A stretch of 64,000 bases of DNA from Hevea brasiliensis (Eukaryota > Streptophyta > Magnoliopsida > Malpighiales > Euphorbiaceae). Numbering within the stretch: the stretch's first letter is position 1; each line of letters begins with the position of its first letter. The position numbers and the translations under genes were made by a program. Of this stretch, positions 48,493-60,835 are shown piece after piece. The stretch lies in contig NC_079501.1 in assembly GCF_030052815.1 (NCBI RefSeq), forward strand, positions 85,631,849-85,695,848, given 5' to 3'. Below the pieces are notes generated by a model. That model was not told where the DNA came from, did not search any database, and was given only the letters and a program-made list of their open reading frames with translations.

Positions 48493-51400
48493 TGTGATGC
48501 CCCTGACCCGTCTACAGTGTAGCCGAGCAAAGCGTGCCACATTTGGTGTCGGAGCACCTATCTTGTCTTGTCTCATACATTATTAATTTAAATTCCATTT
48601 ATTCATATTACCCCATGTGTTGAAAATTTTTTTTTTCATCACAATTTATTTTTATGGAGACCAGGATAGAGTCTCCTTTGTTTTATTAGCATTTGGTGGG
48701 TCCCACTATTCACATGTTACAAACAGTTTCATATCCATCTTATTTTTCCATTTATCATATCATATCATCATTTGCTCATATGAATTTCTCATATTCATTT
48801 CCAGTAAATACATTTCATTTCATTCATGTTAAAATCATGTACAATATTTAGAAACTATTATACAATCTTAAAATTCAATTACATCACTCACTTATGTAGA
48901 ATGATCAAAATACAAAAGTTAAATACACATGGGCCCTTCCAAAAATACTCTGTTGAGGTGACACTGGCTCTAGTGCAGATTTGTAGTCCAATTCTCAGTC
49001 CTCTATTTACTGGGCTGTATATTCAGCACCTACGCGAGGGAAAAATCCATCGCGCTAAGCATATTGCTCAGTGGTGCATAAATTTAAGTAAAAATAACTA
49101 AATAATTGAAGATAATTATTCCATGTATAATTTCATAAAAAAATGTAGATTTCATGAATTTTAAGTCATTTACATGTTTATTGAACTTTGGGAGCAAATA
49201 AGTTTATCAGGATCTTTTCTGCTCATTTATTCCATGTTTAGTGTTATTAAATTCAAATCACTACCCAAGTAACCTATAACAGATAACAAAAACTGGATAC
49301 ACGGGAATATACTAGTTAGATATCCATATGTCTATCATGTATACATCTATTATTTAGGCATGTTACAGTCATTTTTAGGCCTAGTGTACTTCATATGAGT
49401 TGTTAACCTATGTCTTAGGGTCACTCAGGTTCAAGAAAAAAAAATTTCAGGTTATGAAGGGTGAGTTATAGCCATTTAACTGACCTGGACTCTTGAACCC
49501 TATGCCTCTAGGATTTCAGGTTTAGGTCAGTGTCTTTGATTCCCATTTTAGGGTCCTTACACTCAAAATTTGAGGAAAGTTCCAAGTCAAAGTTAGAGTC
49601 CTGTTTCTTAGGTTTCTAGAACAATATGGCTCATCCCAATTGGAGTTTTCTAATGGGAGATATGATATAAATACTGTTTTGGGGTCAAGTGGCTATGTAG
49701 TTCAATTTCAGAATTTGGAATACTAATTTGTCCTAGCAAATTGTCCAAGTTCCATTAGGTTCTGGGTTTTAGTCAAAACACCAAAATTGTAGTCCTAGGT
49801 CTTATAGAAATTTTAGCATTGGTTTCACTGCATTTGCTATTTTTTGGATCAAGTTATGGCATTTTTGCCAAAACTAGTTAGGTAGGTTAAAGTCTAGAAT
49901 TTCAAGCAGGTTTTGGTTCTGGTCATAATTGTTAACCTAATATGTTCTAGCAAATTGGTTGGGTTAGAGTCATAATTGGGCTCTGTGTTCTTCATAAAAA
50001 ATGTGCTCCTATATCTAACCATTGGTTTAAGAATCAGGTCATTCTGACCTCCCTAGAGTGAGTTATGGCCATTTAAACATTCACTGTTTATATAGTCATT
50101 TTTCCAGGTCCAGCATATGGTACCCGGATTCAAGCCAATTTTAGGTCATGTTAGGTTCAGTTTTTTAGTAGGGTCTCTTCATGCAAAATGTGGCAATTTA
50201 TCCTAGGTTTTATCTCGAATTTGGCTCACACTAATTGGAGCAATGTGGCTCTATTTATGGCTTCAAAACCATGTTGGACTCAAGGTCTAGAATTCCCTGC
50301 ACAGAAATTGAACACTTCCAATCTTAATTCCACCCAACTACCAAACTTCCATCACATTCATTGCACTTCAAATAGTCAATAAATGGTCTCAACAAAGTCA
50401 ATTAAGCATCAATTCACAAAACCCTAAATTTTGGGTCAAAACCTTAACTTTAAATTCTCAACTCATGTATACCACATGTAAACTACTCATATCTAATTGT
50501 TAATCAACACCAGTAAACACAATTATGTTCATCAATTCATCAATCCATCCTACCATCCATGTTGATCGAAATTTAGGGTTCCCATTTATTCATTGTATTC
50601 TTTTAATTTCATGGGATTTCAACTTAGTTTAACATGCTAAGAATACTTAAAGAAGAAAGGAAGCTTAGATAGTGAGCTAACCTCACTTGTGACCAACTTT
50701 GACTTGCTAGAACTTCAATTTTTCTTCAATTCTTGGCTTCCTAAGGCTTCCTCAAGGTGTAGGAGCAAATTTTAGTGAAGGGACCTAGGGGTTTTGGGGT
50801 GGAACAACATGGAAAATCAAGCTTTGAAGCTTGAAAATGGTGGATGCTCTCTAACAAGGTGGTTCGGCTATGGAGGCTTCAAGGAAGAAGATGATGAGTT
50901 TTTAGTTCATTAAATTAATTTGTCTCTATTTATATATGTTTGTCTAATTTCAATTGGTCAAAATTTTAATTAAGTCATCTTTGTGTCATGCTTATGCAAT
51001 AAATGTTATTTAAATTTCATTTCTTTTATTCCCTTTTCTTATTTTCTCTACTCATTTCCCTCACACAAATTCATGATTTTAATTCATTTTAATAATTTTA
51101 TTCTCACTCATTTTGATTAACATTTAGGTCAAGATTCAACATTAAGGGTGAAATGACCAAAATGCCCTTCATTGTGTTCATCGAGTTATATTTATCTTTT
51201 TCGATTTTCATAAATTTTCTTGTATTTTCTTTACATTTTTATTATCATTTATCCTCATAAATCATTCAATTAAACCCCAAATACTTATCTCACAGGGTTC
51301 CCCACGAGTCTTGGGTTAACAACTGCATTCATAGTCACTTCCCGATAGGGTTACCCATCGCCGGGACTTTGGCTCCTTTAACCGAGTTACACTTTGCTTC

Positions 51401-51543
51401 TTTTATTTTTCTTGATCTTTATTTAATCATCTTATAACTCCTCACTCTAGTTCAAGTGTAGTTCCAGACATCCTGGCTGTCCGAACAGACATTAGTCATC
51501 AGAACAGTCAAATATATGGACTACTTAAAGTGAGGGTGTTACA
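48493..51543 (-). mobile_element. 3' LTR of chromovirus-like gypsy element, 3,051 bp
   Basis: On the minus strand it starts TGTAACACCCTCACTTTAAG and ends GACGGGTCAGGGGCATCACA. A TATA-like catatataaatagag lies near 50,930-50,945. It cuts into copia integrase on its left. The interior of the same element lies on its right (51,544 onward), so this is the 3' LTR. It is shorter than the plus-strand relative at 36,536, through indels I could not place exactly. Confidence 0.85.
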
Positions 51544-52155
51544 ATTCTTCCCCTCTAAATAAAAATTTTGTCCTTGAAATTTACCCAATGTAAATAGTCG
51601 AGGAACTGCTATCTGCTTGCTTCTCTACTTTTTCGTGTTATAATGCTTCACTTTCTCCTTAGTCTGCCTTACCATATCTGGCTCTACAAACTCATCCTTA
51701 ACCAGTTTTGTACTTATCTTCTTTCATCTTATATACAGTATCCTTCTCATCTCCATTCGCTATCTTTAATGTAAACCTTTTCAGCTGGTAATCTTCCATC
51801 ACCCAATAGCCTAAAGGGTTAGTGACAAGTACATCCTCCTCTAACCAATCTATCTGTATCCCTCTATCAACAAGGGTACAATGCATATATAGGAATGAGT
51901 AGAATCAGGTTCTATCAATACCTATACAAAGATATCATAAAGAGAAAATGTACCTTTGATAATGTCTACCGGATCTAGCTCCTCCCGAGCCATAGCGTGC
52001 ACACGGGGTGCTATTCCAACCTCGGGCCACTCTAAAGTCTCAGAAGCAAGTCTCTATGGTGTACTCGTCACTTTTGGCCTCATAGGTCATCTACCCCTCT
52101 AGGCTACATGGGTAGATCTCTCAGTCTGTGGTGGGGCAATGGAAACACCCTCTAG
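51544..52155 (-). pseudogene. Chromovirus-like interior: protease-side remnant joined to 3' end
   Basis: Minus-strand translation holds the GTFSLYDI...DSTHSYI block typical of the gag-protease junction in Tekay/Del-type elements, then VDRGIQIDWLEEDVLVTNPL. It then passes directly to an LRF/KDEF-type tail and the LTR. RT, RNase H, integrase and chromodomain are all absent, a large internal deletion. The LTR-proximal stretch gaggggaagaatt is the likely polypurine tract. Confidence 0.7.
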
Positions 52156-53586
52156 GTTAATTGTATGGTCAGCCAAATTGGAATAGTAATTAGGTCAAGA
52201 TTTGGATAGAATTTGGGCATGATTTCTTCATGAAAAATGGAGTATTTTGGGTTTAGTTTCACCTTAAATTGGCCTCATACCAATTGGAGCCACACAATTT
52301 CATTTATAGGGTAAAAACCATACTAGACTCATTGAGTCCCACAACCTACACAAGAAAGCACTCCCAATTTTCAATTTCCTCCAACTCCCAAACTACACAT
52401 GGCATTCATGGAACTTCTATAAGCAACAATTCATCTCAATTAGCTCAATTTCAAGCATAAGACAAAATCCCCAATTCATGATCACAAACCCTAATTTTAA
52501 AGTTTCAATCTCATATGTTCATCCATGCAAATCAATTTCTGCTACTTTAAACTTCATTAATCAACTTCACTAACCAAAACAAAACCATCAATTTCACTTA
52601 CTTCCTAGGGCTGTCGAAAATTAGGTTTCTCCTAGGTTCAAAATTTTCTTTTGGTTTCATGTCAATTTAACTTAATTTAGCATACTTTTCATGCTTAGTA
52701 AAGAAAGAAGGTGTAGTTTAGTGCACTAACCTCTTGTAGCTCAATTTCAAGCCAAAAAAAACTTCAATCCTTTCTCTTCTTTTTGCTATAACTAGCTTCT
52801 CCAAGATGTAGGAATGATTTTTAGTGAAGTGAGTTTAGGGTTTTGGGGTAGGAAACTTAGGGAAATCCAGCTCTTGAAAACAAATATGGTGGAAGGACAT
52901 CCTAAGGTGGTTCGACCAACTCTCCAAGGAAGAAGAAGGTGATGGTCTTTGGTAAATTTTGACTCATTTAATTTCCTTTCTTATCTCTTATATGCATGTG
53001 TTTTAATTTAATTGGTTTTAAATTTTTGTGATGTCATAATTAATATTTGTATTTTTAATTCTTTTTTTTTCCTTTTCTTTTTCATTTTCCATTGCACAAA
53101 TTCATGTTTTAATTCATTTTAATTATTTTATTCTCTCTCATTTTGATTAGCATTTAGGTCATAATTTAACACTGGGGTTGAAATGACCAAAATACCCTTC
53201 GTTAAGCTTATCGGGTTATTTTTTGTCTGTACCGATTAATAGATTTTCTTAAATTTTTCTTTGACATTTTTAATGTTATTTATACCTCAATAAACCTTTA
53301 ATTAACTCCCAAAAAATATTTCATAGGGTTCCTCGTGGGTCTGGGGTCAGCAACTGTCTTCACAGTCGCTTCCCAATATGGTCACCCATCGCCGTGAATC
53401 CCAACTCGTTTAACCGACTTGCACTTCATTTCTTTTATTTTTTCTAAATTTTTCTTGGTCATTATTTAACCAACTTACATCTTCTCACTCTAGTTTGAGT
53501 GTAGTTCCAGATATCCTGGCTGTCCGAACTGACATTAGTCGTCGGAACAGTAGAATATACGGACTACCTAAAGTGAGGGTGTTACA
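52156..53586 (-). mobile_element. Partial chromovirus-like LTR (5' 1.4 kb)
   Basis: Starts on the minus strand TGTAACACCCTCACTTTAGG at 53,586 and aligns with the first 1.4 kb of the LTR at 48,493-51,543, including ctggctgtccgaac and the ccaattggagc zone. The match stops near 52,156, where protease-side sequence begins. The junction has no LTR end, so it arose by deletion or illegitimate recombination. Confidence 0.75.
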
Positions 53587-54614
53587 TGGAGAACTCCCCT
53601 CTGATGCTCTAGACTGACCTCCCTTCTGAGTAGATTGAGACTTCTGTGTCTGGCTTTGGCCCTGTGAACCCTAAGACCCCCTAGGACTCTTACTATCAGT
53701 AGCTGGTGTACTAGACTGGCCCTGTCCAGAACCCCTCTTGCGCTATCTGTCCCTCTTGGACTGCTCATCATCTCTGACTCTCTCCACATTAAGGGCCGAT
53801 GCCACTACTAATGTGATGTACTATGAAGTATGGTATTGTCGCTCAGACCATCCTCTAACCTATGGCATTTGTTTGCCTCCATAGGCATCATCTCCGAGGC
53901 ATATCTACTTAGCCTCACAAACTCCAGCTTATACTCCAAAACTGTGAGCTGCCTCTGCCTCAATGCCAGAAACTCTCTCCTTCTGGCCTCTAGGTACATG
54001 TGATTGATATACTTCTTTCTGAACTCAGCCAGAAAGAAATCTCAAGTAATCTGTGCAGGATGCACCACTTTAGACACCATAATCCACCACTGATACGCGT
54101 CCTCCTAAAGTAGTGACAGAGCGCACCTTAACTGCTGCTCTGGGGTGCAATGTAACTGTTGTAGCACCCTCTCTGTCTACTCTGGCCAATGCTCAGGAGT
54201 GGCTAGGTCATTTTCCTTTTTACCCTTAAAGTCGATGGCCCTATACTTTCTTAACTTCTCTAGTGGAGACCTTTCTATAGGCTGTGGCTATGGCTGTGGC
54301 TGCTAGATGGCTCTGATAACCTGGCGGAGCATTTGAGTCATCTACTCCAAGAACGCCTGTTGTGCCCTCCCAACGGCACCATGAGATGACTCCTTTCTCT
54401 TGTCTCGCCCCTAACTACGGACAGGTATATGGTTGCAACCTCCTCCACCTCCTCAAGTTTAAAAGACCCTTGCTCTAAAGGATCAGACTCTATCAATCCT
54501 GTAAAACAGGTAAGAGAACAGATCTGCATTAGTGTCACCTTAACTCCTAAATAAAGGCCCATGCATGTTATGCCCATTCTATCTATCTAGGTATAGGACC
54601 GCCTAAACCTTTAC
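53587..54614 (-). pseudogene. Chromovirus-like gag (minus strand, broken)
   Basis: Minus-strand frames give a retrotransposon gag domain. LEARRREFLALRQRQLTVLE followed by LSRYASEM is at 53,808-53,999, and a downstream Arg/Ser/Gly-rich part lies in other frames. Pieces nearer the start (54,338-54,577) are in a different frame. The zinc-knuckle region is not clearly preserved. It ends against a LTR start at 53,586, where protease should follow. Confidence 0.72.
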
Positions 54615-54629
54615 TTTGATACCACTAAA
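54615..54629 (-). other. Chromovirus-like primer-binding site
   Basis: Minus strand ttagtggtatcaaag lies directly beside the LTR end. TGGTATCAAAG differs from the initiator tRNA-Met complement TGGTATCAGAGC by one substitution in its first 11 bases. Confidence 0.75.
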
Positions 54630-54837
54630 TGTAACACCCCTTACCCGTCTACAGTGTAGCCAAGCAAGGCGTGCCACATTCGATACCAGAGCACCCTATT
54701 TTGTCTTGTCTTGTGCATTATTAATTTAAATTCTATTTATTTATATTACTTCATGTGTTTAAATTTTTTTTAACACAATTTATTTATATGGAGACCCAGA
54801 CATAGTATCCTCTATTTTATTAGCGTTTGGCGGGTTC
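54630..54837 (-). mobile_element. 3' end of chromovirus-like 5' LTR, interrupted
   Basis: Plus strand tgtaacaccccttacccg is the complement of the LTR end. About 208 bp aligns with the opposite-end zone at 48,493-48,700 until the copia LTR starts at 54,838. The rest of this LTR is not found on the right within the window. Confidence 0.8.
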
Positions 54838-56901
54838 TGTTAGTAGTATGCCCTAGAGCATATCATTTTGTATGTATCTTGGATATAATTTTATTAATAA
54901 AAGGCAATTACACTTTTCGATTTACATGATCTATTTATGTGTAATTGAAAAGGTCCATTGATATTTTGTTAGAAATTCTATTCTTAAGTTATTAAGAATA
55001 TGAGTGACAGTATTTCTAGCATAAAGTTTCATAAATTAGCTCACAATCGAGGATACTTTACAAAGGACATGACTTATCTAGAAAGATTATTGTCATGTTT
55101 ATTCCCAAAGTATTAATATAAGTTATTAATAAGTTGGAATGGCGAGTCTTATGCCACATAACAAATATGATAGGCACTTATATATGATAAGTAGGCCAAA
55201 CCAATAACGATTATGACAAGCAGGTGGGGTTTGCTCTTGTCAATGTATTGTCATATATCATATCAGTGCATATAATCTTTAGACCTGAGATAACATTGTT
55301 ATCTTGTATATAGGTGGTTTGAGTTTGATACTACTTTCATACTTGTACTGTGTATGGGTATATGGGCATGTGTTGGCTCCTACTAGTTATATATGGAGAT
55401 AGGTGTTGATCAAGATGGGATTCGTTACCTTAAGTAAATAGGGATAAAATCCTATGTTCATTTAATTATTCTTGATGATTTAAGTTCCTAGCCAGGACAG
55501 ATAGACTTATCCAGAAAGAAGTTCATGACAAGAAAGTGTGATTAATCAAGAATTGGAATTAAAAGAGAACATTAGATTCATAGCAAATGGAGTTTGACAT
55601 TAACCATGATTCCAGTTAGAATTGGGATTTTATAATGGTGAGATCTCAGTGCATGGTAACATATGATTAAAGGTTCATTTAAGATATTCCTTATTGTTAA
55701 TTGGGTGGCCATTACATACTATACTAAGTGTTAACCATGGTTTATGAGATGCCAAAAATGATTTAGAGAAATCATTTACGGTAAGGAAGAGTTCCAATGA
55801 TGTTAAGAGTTAATATCATTTCTCATTGCCAATTAATAATGAGCCTAGTAAGTCACACACCTATACAAGTAAATCAACAAGTAAAGTATGATTTAATTGA
55901 TTAATTAAAGAGTTTAATCAATTAATTAAATAGGTTTTGTTTGCAATAAGATTGCAAAGTCTCTAGCATGACTTGAAACCGAATCTAGGTTGTTAGATGT
56001 ATAATATAAATAAAATGGTGAAATTAATTAATAGAGATTAATTAATTAATTAATTAATATGTGATATAAATTAATTTGAGGGAGAAATTACAATTTTGGA
56101 TTGAGAACTCAAAATTATAAATAAGGGCAAAATGGTAATTGCACATGGTGGCATGTGGCACCTATGTGAGTATGCCATTTGTCTTCTCATAATGGAAGAT
56201 GATTAAATGAAGATTTAATTGTAGCTTGGCACTTGTTTTAATGAGATTAAGATAAATACAAAGCAAGATTGGATCTTAGCTTGACATGTGGTAAGAATTA
56301 ATTCATTTTTGTCTTACATATATAAAGAAGAAAGAGAAGAAACAATTTAACTTCTTCCTTTTCTCCTTGTTGGACGGCAACACTCCCTCTCTCTCTTATT
56401 CTTTTGTTTTTCATTGATTCTTGAAAGAGAAAGCTTAGTTTTCTCTTGAATCAATCATACAAGAAAGAGTTTCTAGTTATTTTACATCCTTATACCTTCA
56501 CCAAAGCATAAACCCTAAAGTATTAGTGGTTGGCAAGCTTAAAAGAGAAGATTTGGGGCAACCATTGGTGATTCTTGGTGAAACTTGTGGTAGACAAGCT
56601 AGAGGGGCAACATTTGGAGCCCTAGGAGCACCCAAAGGGAGTAAGAAAGATTGATTCAGTGCCTTAGAGGTTAGTTGAATTTAATCCCTCTTATAATTAG
56701 GATTTAGTGAGATTAAATGCTAGATACCAATTTTTAATGGCAAATGAACTCTCAATGTATGCTAAAAGTATGTTTTAGCATGCCTATGGGCATTAGAGGT
56801 TGGCTAGGTGCATAATTAATTTGGTATGCTAGCATGTAACCCTAGATGAATTTTTGAATTCTAACCTAATAATGGCCCTAACCATGCTTCCCATGCCTTC
56901 A
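54838..56901 (+). mobile_element. copia element 5' LTR, 2,064 bp
   Basis: Starts TGTTAGTAGTATGCCCTAG and ends CCCATGCCTTCA, followed at once by a PBS. TATATAAAG at 56319-56327 is a likely promoter TATA box, with transcription expected just downstream. Over the first 250 bases it differs from the 3' LTR by roughly 20 positions by eye, an old insertion. It inserted into the chromovirus-like LTR. It contains ttaattaa runs at about 56,035-56,065. Confidence 0.9.
56319..56327 (+). promoter_or_regulatory. TATA box in copia 5' LTR
   Basis: TATATAAAG, with an equivalent TATATAAAT at 46371-46379 in the solo LTR. Both are followed by a purine-rich then CTTCTTCC-rich stretch, typical of an LTR transcription start zone. 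Confidence 0.6.
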
Positions 56902-56903
56902 AA

Positions 56904-56915
56904 TGGTATCAGAAC
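56904..56915 (+). other. copia primer-binding site
   Basis: TGGTATCAGAAC, one mismatch to the initiator tRNA-Met complement TGGTATCAGAGC, three bases after the LTR end. Confidence 0.85.
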
Positions 56916-58666
56916 AACTATATTTGCCATTAGGATAGATTTAGGACTCAATTGTGTGATTGGATAAGGTTTAGGTGCAATTTGAACTTGGATCGGATTT
57001 AAAAACCCTAGAAAACCCTCACTGCCATAAGAAACACGGCCTGGGCGTGTCCCAGGCCGCAAGTCATGTTACTGGTCTTGTTGGCAGTGCACGGGCGTGT
57101 TGTGGTACACGGCCTGTGTTTCTCTCTGCCCGACAGAGACACGAAACATGGTCCGTGTGATTTTCGCACCCCAGCTCGTGTCGCTTCGCGTTTACATAGC
57201 CCGAGCTGTGTAAGTTGTTACACGAGTCGTGTTTTTAGCTAGTCATGTAATTTAAAATATAGGGGTGTGTTTGGCTAAATTTTGGGCTTTTTATGCAATT
57301 GTTGTATAATTTTGGACCCAAAATGAAGCCTAAACTTAATTAAATGGTTTAATTAGGATTTTCAATCATACCAATAATTTTGAATATTGTTTTCATAAAA
57401 TTAAATTTGGGAAAGGTTCCTAAATTTAAGATTAATTTGAATAAGATTCAAATTAAATCCTAATTGATTATGTGATATTCAATTTAATTTTAACATGTAT
57501 ATTTTATTTAATTATTAAATTTTAAATATGCATGATGGATGATCATGGACAATAAAAAATCAATGTGATTAGATTTATTTCTTTTATTTTTCTTTGGGAT
57601 GTAAAATAATTAATTTCATTTTAGTGATATGTATCATAAATGTTGTGATAACTTAGGATGTATTTTCATTTATTTAGGGACTTTAAAGTCCAAATTCTTG
57701 TATATTCACCTTGGTATGCCAAGGGTTACAATGTAATTGGATTGCAAGAAGAACAAGGAGGTCAAGAGCATTGGTGAGATCAGTGGGAGGAGATCAAGAT
57801 CAAGGGTTGATTATGTACTCCTTCAGCAATTCTTGTAAATAAAATAGATGAAATAAACCTAAGAATACCCTAATTCAATTCTTGGTAGCTCAGAATTGAA
57901 TCCTTTAGAAAGTCCATGATCATGCCATATTGTTTGTTTATCCATGTATGCATAAGATGTGTATGAATATATGCAAATATGTGATATATGCATGCCAATT
58001 GGATAATGTGCAAAGTGAGACCATAATAGTAATTAAGCAGACCACAAAATCTTCCAAATAAATGATTAAGTTGGTAATTGTATAATTATGGTAATTATAT
58101 CATGGCCCTCCCTTCAGATAATTATTTTAAGAAATTTTAAGCACTTGCATTATTAGCTATGAAAACATTGGAATGATGCATTTATTTAAGAGATTTTCTT
58201 AAGAGTAATTGTTAAGCATAAGATGTTTGTAAGTATGTGAATGCTTGATTCCAATAATGGATGTGCCTGAGGTCATTAAAGTTATTTGCATGCTTACTAG
58301 CTCAATGGAATCAACTTAACTGATGCAAGATAAACCAATAATGGATGTGCCTGAGGTTTTGAGCATTAAGGGCTAAATAAATGATTGAACCTCACATGAG
58401 ATGTGATGGCCAAGGAGTTGCTCACTTATAGTTTATTGTGATTCCAACAATGGATGTGCCTGAGGATGATCAATAAGAGTATAAGAATTCAATCACCCAC
58501 TAGAAATCCATCCAACTAGGATTTCTGTTTCCTACTTTGGAAGTGTAGGATTCGTCAAGTTTGTGGGAGGACCAATTTGATTAAAAGACCATACTCATTT
58601 TAGTTAACTACTTGATACATTTACTAATTAATCTTGTTATTTTCTGTAATTAAAAATCTGATAATA
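56916..58666 (+). other. Long untranslated leader of the copia element
   Basis: 1.75 kb with no gag-like frame. 57,030-57,240 is GC-richer and repeats cacgg/acacgg-type words (acacggcctgggcgtg, gcacgggcgtgttg, cacggcctgtg). 58,251-58,465 holds three copies of a 22-base motif. The rest is AT-rich. The length is unusual for copia, where gag usually starts nearer the PBS. Confidence 0.65.
58251..58465 (+). repeat. Three spaced copies of a 22-base motif in the leader
   Basis: ccaataatggatgtgcctga at 58251, again at 58335, and as ccaacaatggatgtgcctga at 58444, each continuing gg. Spacing is 84 and 109 bp. Each copy contains an ATG in the leader. Confidence 0.8.
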
Positions 58667-59410
58667 ATGAGCACACAACAACAACCACCACCATCCAATA
58701 TCCTTGCGGGCATACTTGATCATAATAGGTTGACAGGACCTAATCTTTCTGATTGGCTAAGAAATCTGAAACTTGTCCTAAACCTAAAATGTATAGGATA
58801 TGTTTTACATTCTAAAATTCCTAGTCCCTTATCTCCAGGGGCCATTCCAGAGGAATTAGAAACTTTGGACAAGTAGAAGGAGCATGATATGAGAGCCAGA
58901 TGTGTTATGCTTGCTTCTATGACTAATGAGTTACAGAAGTAGCATGAAAACATGCAAAGTGCAAATGAGGATGTCAAAGGGACAGAATATAGGAGATCAT
59001 ATTCACAAGATGATTCAGCTTATAGAGCAGCCGGAACATCTTGATTTTCACATGGATTTCCAGCTACAGACGGATTTCATCCTTCAGTCTCTACTAGAGT
59101 CTTTTGGGAATTTTGTGACAAATTTCTATATGATTAAGCAAGAATGCACTCTAGTTGCCTTGCTTAACATGCTGATTATTGCCCAAAAGAATATGCTGGG
59201 CAATAAAGGAAAAGAGGTAGCTTTGGTTGCATCTTCCTCTCCTGTTGGAAAGTCCAAGAAGAAGAAGGGCAATAAGAAAAAGAAATCTCAAGTTCCTGGA
59301 CCTTCCAAGAAAATAGCCAAACATAAGAGGAAGACCGAAGCTGACAAAAGCAACGGAAAGTGTTTCCACTGCCAGAAGGATGGGCACTGAAAAGGAACTG
59401 CCCAGAGTAT
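58667..59410 (+). pseudogene. copia gag (broken)
   Basis: ATG at 58667 starts MSTQQQPPPSNILAGILDHN, the copia gag opening with L-x-G-x-N-x-x-W-type spacing (LTGPNLSDWLRNL). A TAG at 58874 stops it. The frame resumes and shifts before 58,926, where the UBN2-type middle part continues to a Lys-rich stretch and the zinc knuckle CFHCQKDGH. The next codon, Trp in the family, is TGA (59388-59390), just before KRNC, so the CCHC finger is split by a nonsense codon. Confidence 0.88.
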
Positions 59411-59663
59411 CTTGCGTCTCTGAAGAACAAGAAAGATAAACCTTCAGAAGGTATGTCTATATTTTGTTATTTGGATTTTGATGATGCTCTTAGTTCATCT
59501 GCAGCTTGGGTTTTAGATCAAGTTCTCATAGTTCTTTTGATATGTAGGAACTAGTAAGTAGTAGCAGCTTGCAGGCACGAGATGTTAGACTCCAGATTGG
59601 TAATGGCTCAACTGTTGAAGTTTTAGCCATAGGATCTAAATCTTTGTACATGTATGGATATAT
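59411..59663 (+). pseudogene. copia protease region (degenerate)
   Basis: WVLD at about 59,505 is the start of the copia protease block WVLDSG. The following codons read Gln-Val, and a frameshift leads into SSHSSFDM-like residues and a stop. The D-T/S-G active site is therefore not intact. The next recognisable part, QIGNGSTVEVLAIG at about 59,597-59,640, is the usual downstream protease block in another frame. Confidence 0.75.
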
Positions 59664-60810
59664 TTGTATTTAGATAACATTTTGTATGAACCTGATGCTT
59701 TTAAGAACATCATTTTTGTATCTAGTTTGACTAGAAATGGTTATGAATTTCAGTTCACAAATAATGTTTGCAATATTTATTTTGAAAATAAATTTATTAG
59801 CTCAGGTTATATGCATGATGGACTTTATTATTTGGATAATAATGATAAATATAAATTTAATGCAAGCACTCTAAATGAATGTAATGCCATAATGAAAATC
59901 AACTCCAGTCCAAAATGTCTTTGGCACTTAAGATTAGGTCATATTGCAGAAGATAGGATTACAAGGCTTGATAAAATGGAGATTTTGTCTTCATTGGGTT
60001 CTAAACCTACTCCAACTTGTGAATCCTGCCTTCAAGGCAAAATGACTAGATCACCTTTTGTTGGACAAGGTTTAAGAGCTAAAAATATTTTGGAACTAAT
60101 ACATAGTGATGTATGTGGTCCATTTAAGGAAATGGCTAGAGGCAGTTTTCATTACTTTAATACCTTTACTGATGACAAATTAAGGTTTGGGTATTTGTAT
60201 TTGATGAAATACAAACATTAATCCTTTGAAAAGTTCAAAGAATTTAAATCTGAAGTAGAAAATCAAATGGAAAAAAGTATTAAAACTCTTTGATCAGATC
60301 GTGAAGGTGAATACTTAAGTATTGAATTTGATGAATACTTAAAGGAACATGGCACTATTTCCTAGCTGACTCCTCCGGGAATGCCATAATTAAACGATGT
60401 ATCTAAAAGGAAAAACTGTACCCTATCAGATATGGTACGTAGTATGATGAGCTATACTGACATGCCAATCTCCTTTTGGGGATTTGCATTAAAATCAACT
60501 TTGCATATTCTGAATAGGATTCCATCAAAGTCGGTCTCTTCCACACCTTATGAGATATGGCATAGAATAAAACCGAGTCTTTTGCATGTTAAGATTTGGG
60601 GTTGTCCAGCTTACATTAAAAAGTTGAAGACTGATAATTGGAAACCAAATCAGAAAAAAGTCAATTTGTTGGATATCCAAAAGAAAGTTTTGGGTATTAT
60701 TTTTATTTGCCTACATCACAAAAGGTTGTGATAAGCAGAGATGCCATATTTCTTGAACAACAGTTTATTTAAGAAGTTGGCAAAGGAAGGCAAATAGAGT
60801 TAGAATTAGA
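59664..60810 (+). pseudogene. copia integrase (broken, catalytic Glu replaced)
   Basis: The frame carries the zinc-binding HHCC module: WHLRLGH then CESCLQGK. The first catalytic Asp is in IHSDVCGPF (60108-60110) and the second in SDREGEY (60297-60299), preceded by a TGA where CGA (Arg) is usual. In the third motif, expected NGVSERRNRTL, the sequence reads NDVSKRKNCTL, so the catalytic Glu is Lys (60405-60407). TAG and TAA replace two usual Gln codons at 60363 and 60387. The C-terminal part (SFWGFALKSTLHILNRIPSK, IWGCPAYI) is well kept. Confidence 0.9.
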
Positions 60811-60835
60811 GAATTATGACCAACCAACAAATCCG

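Noticed and set aside
57000..57250. GC-rich stretch in the copia leader considered as a CpG island or host exon
   Set aside because: It lies between PBS and gag of the same element, has no long coding frame with family similarity, and is made of repeated cacgg-type words.
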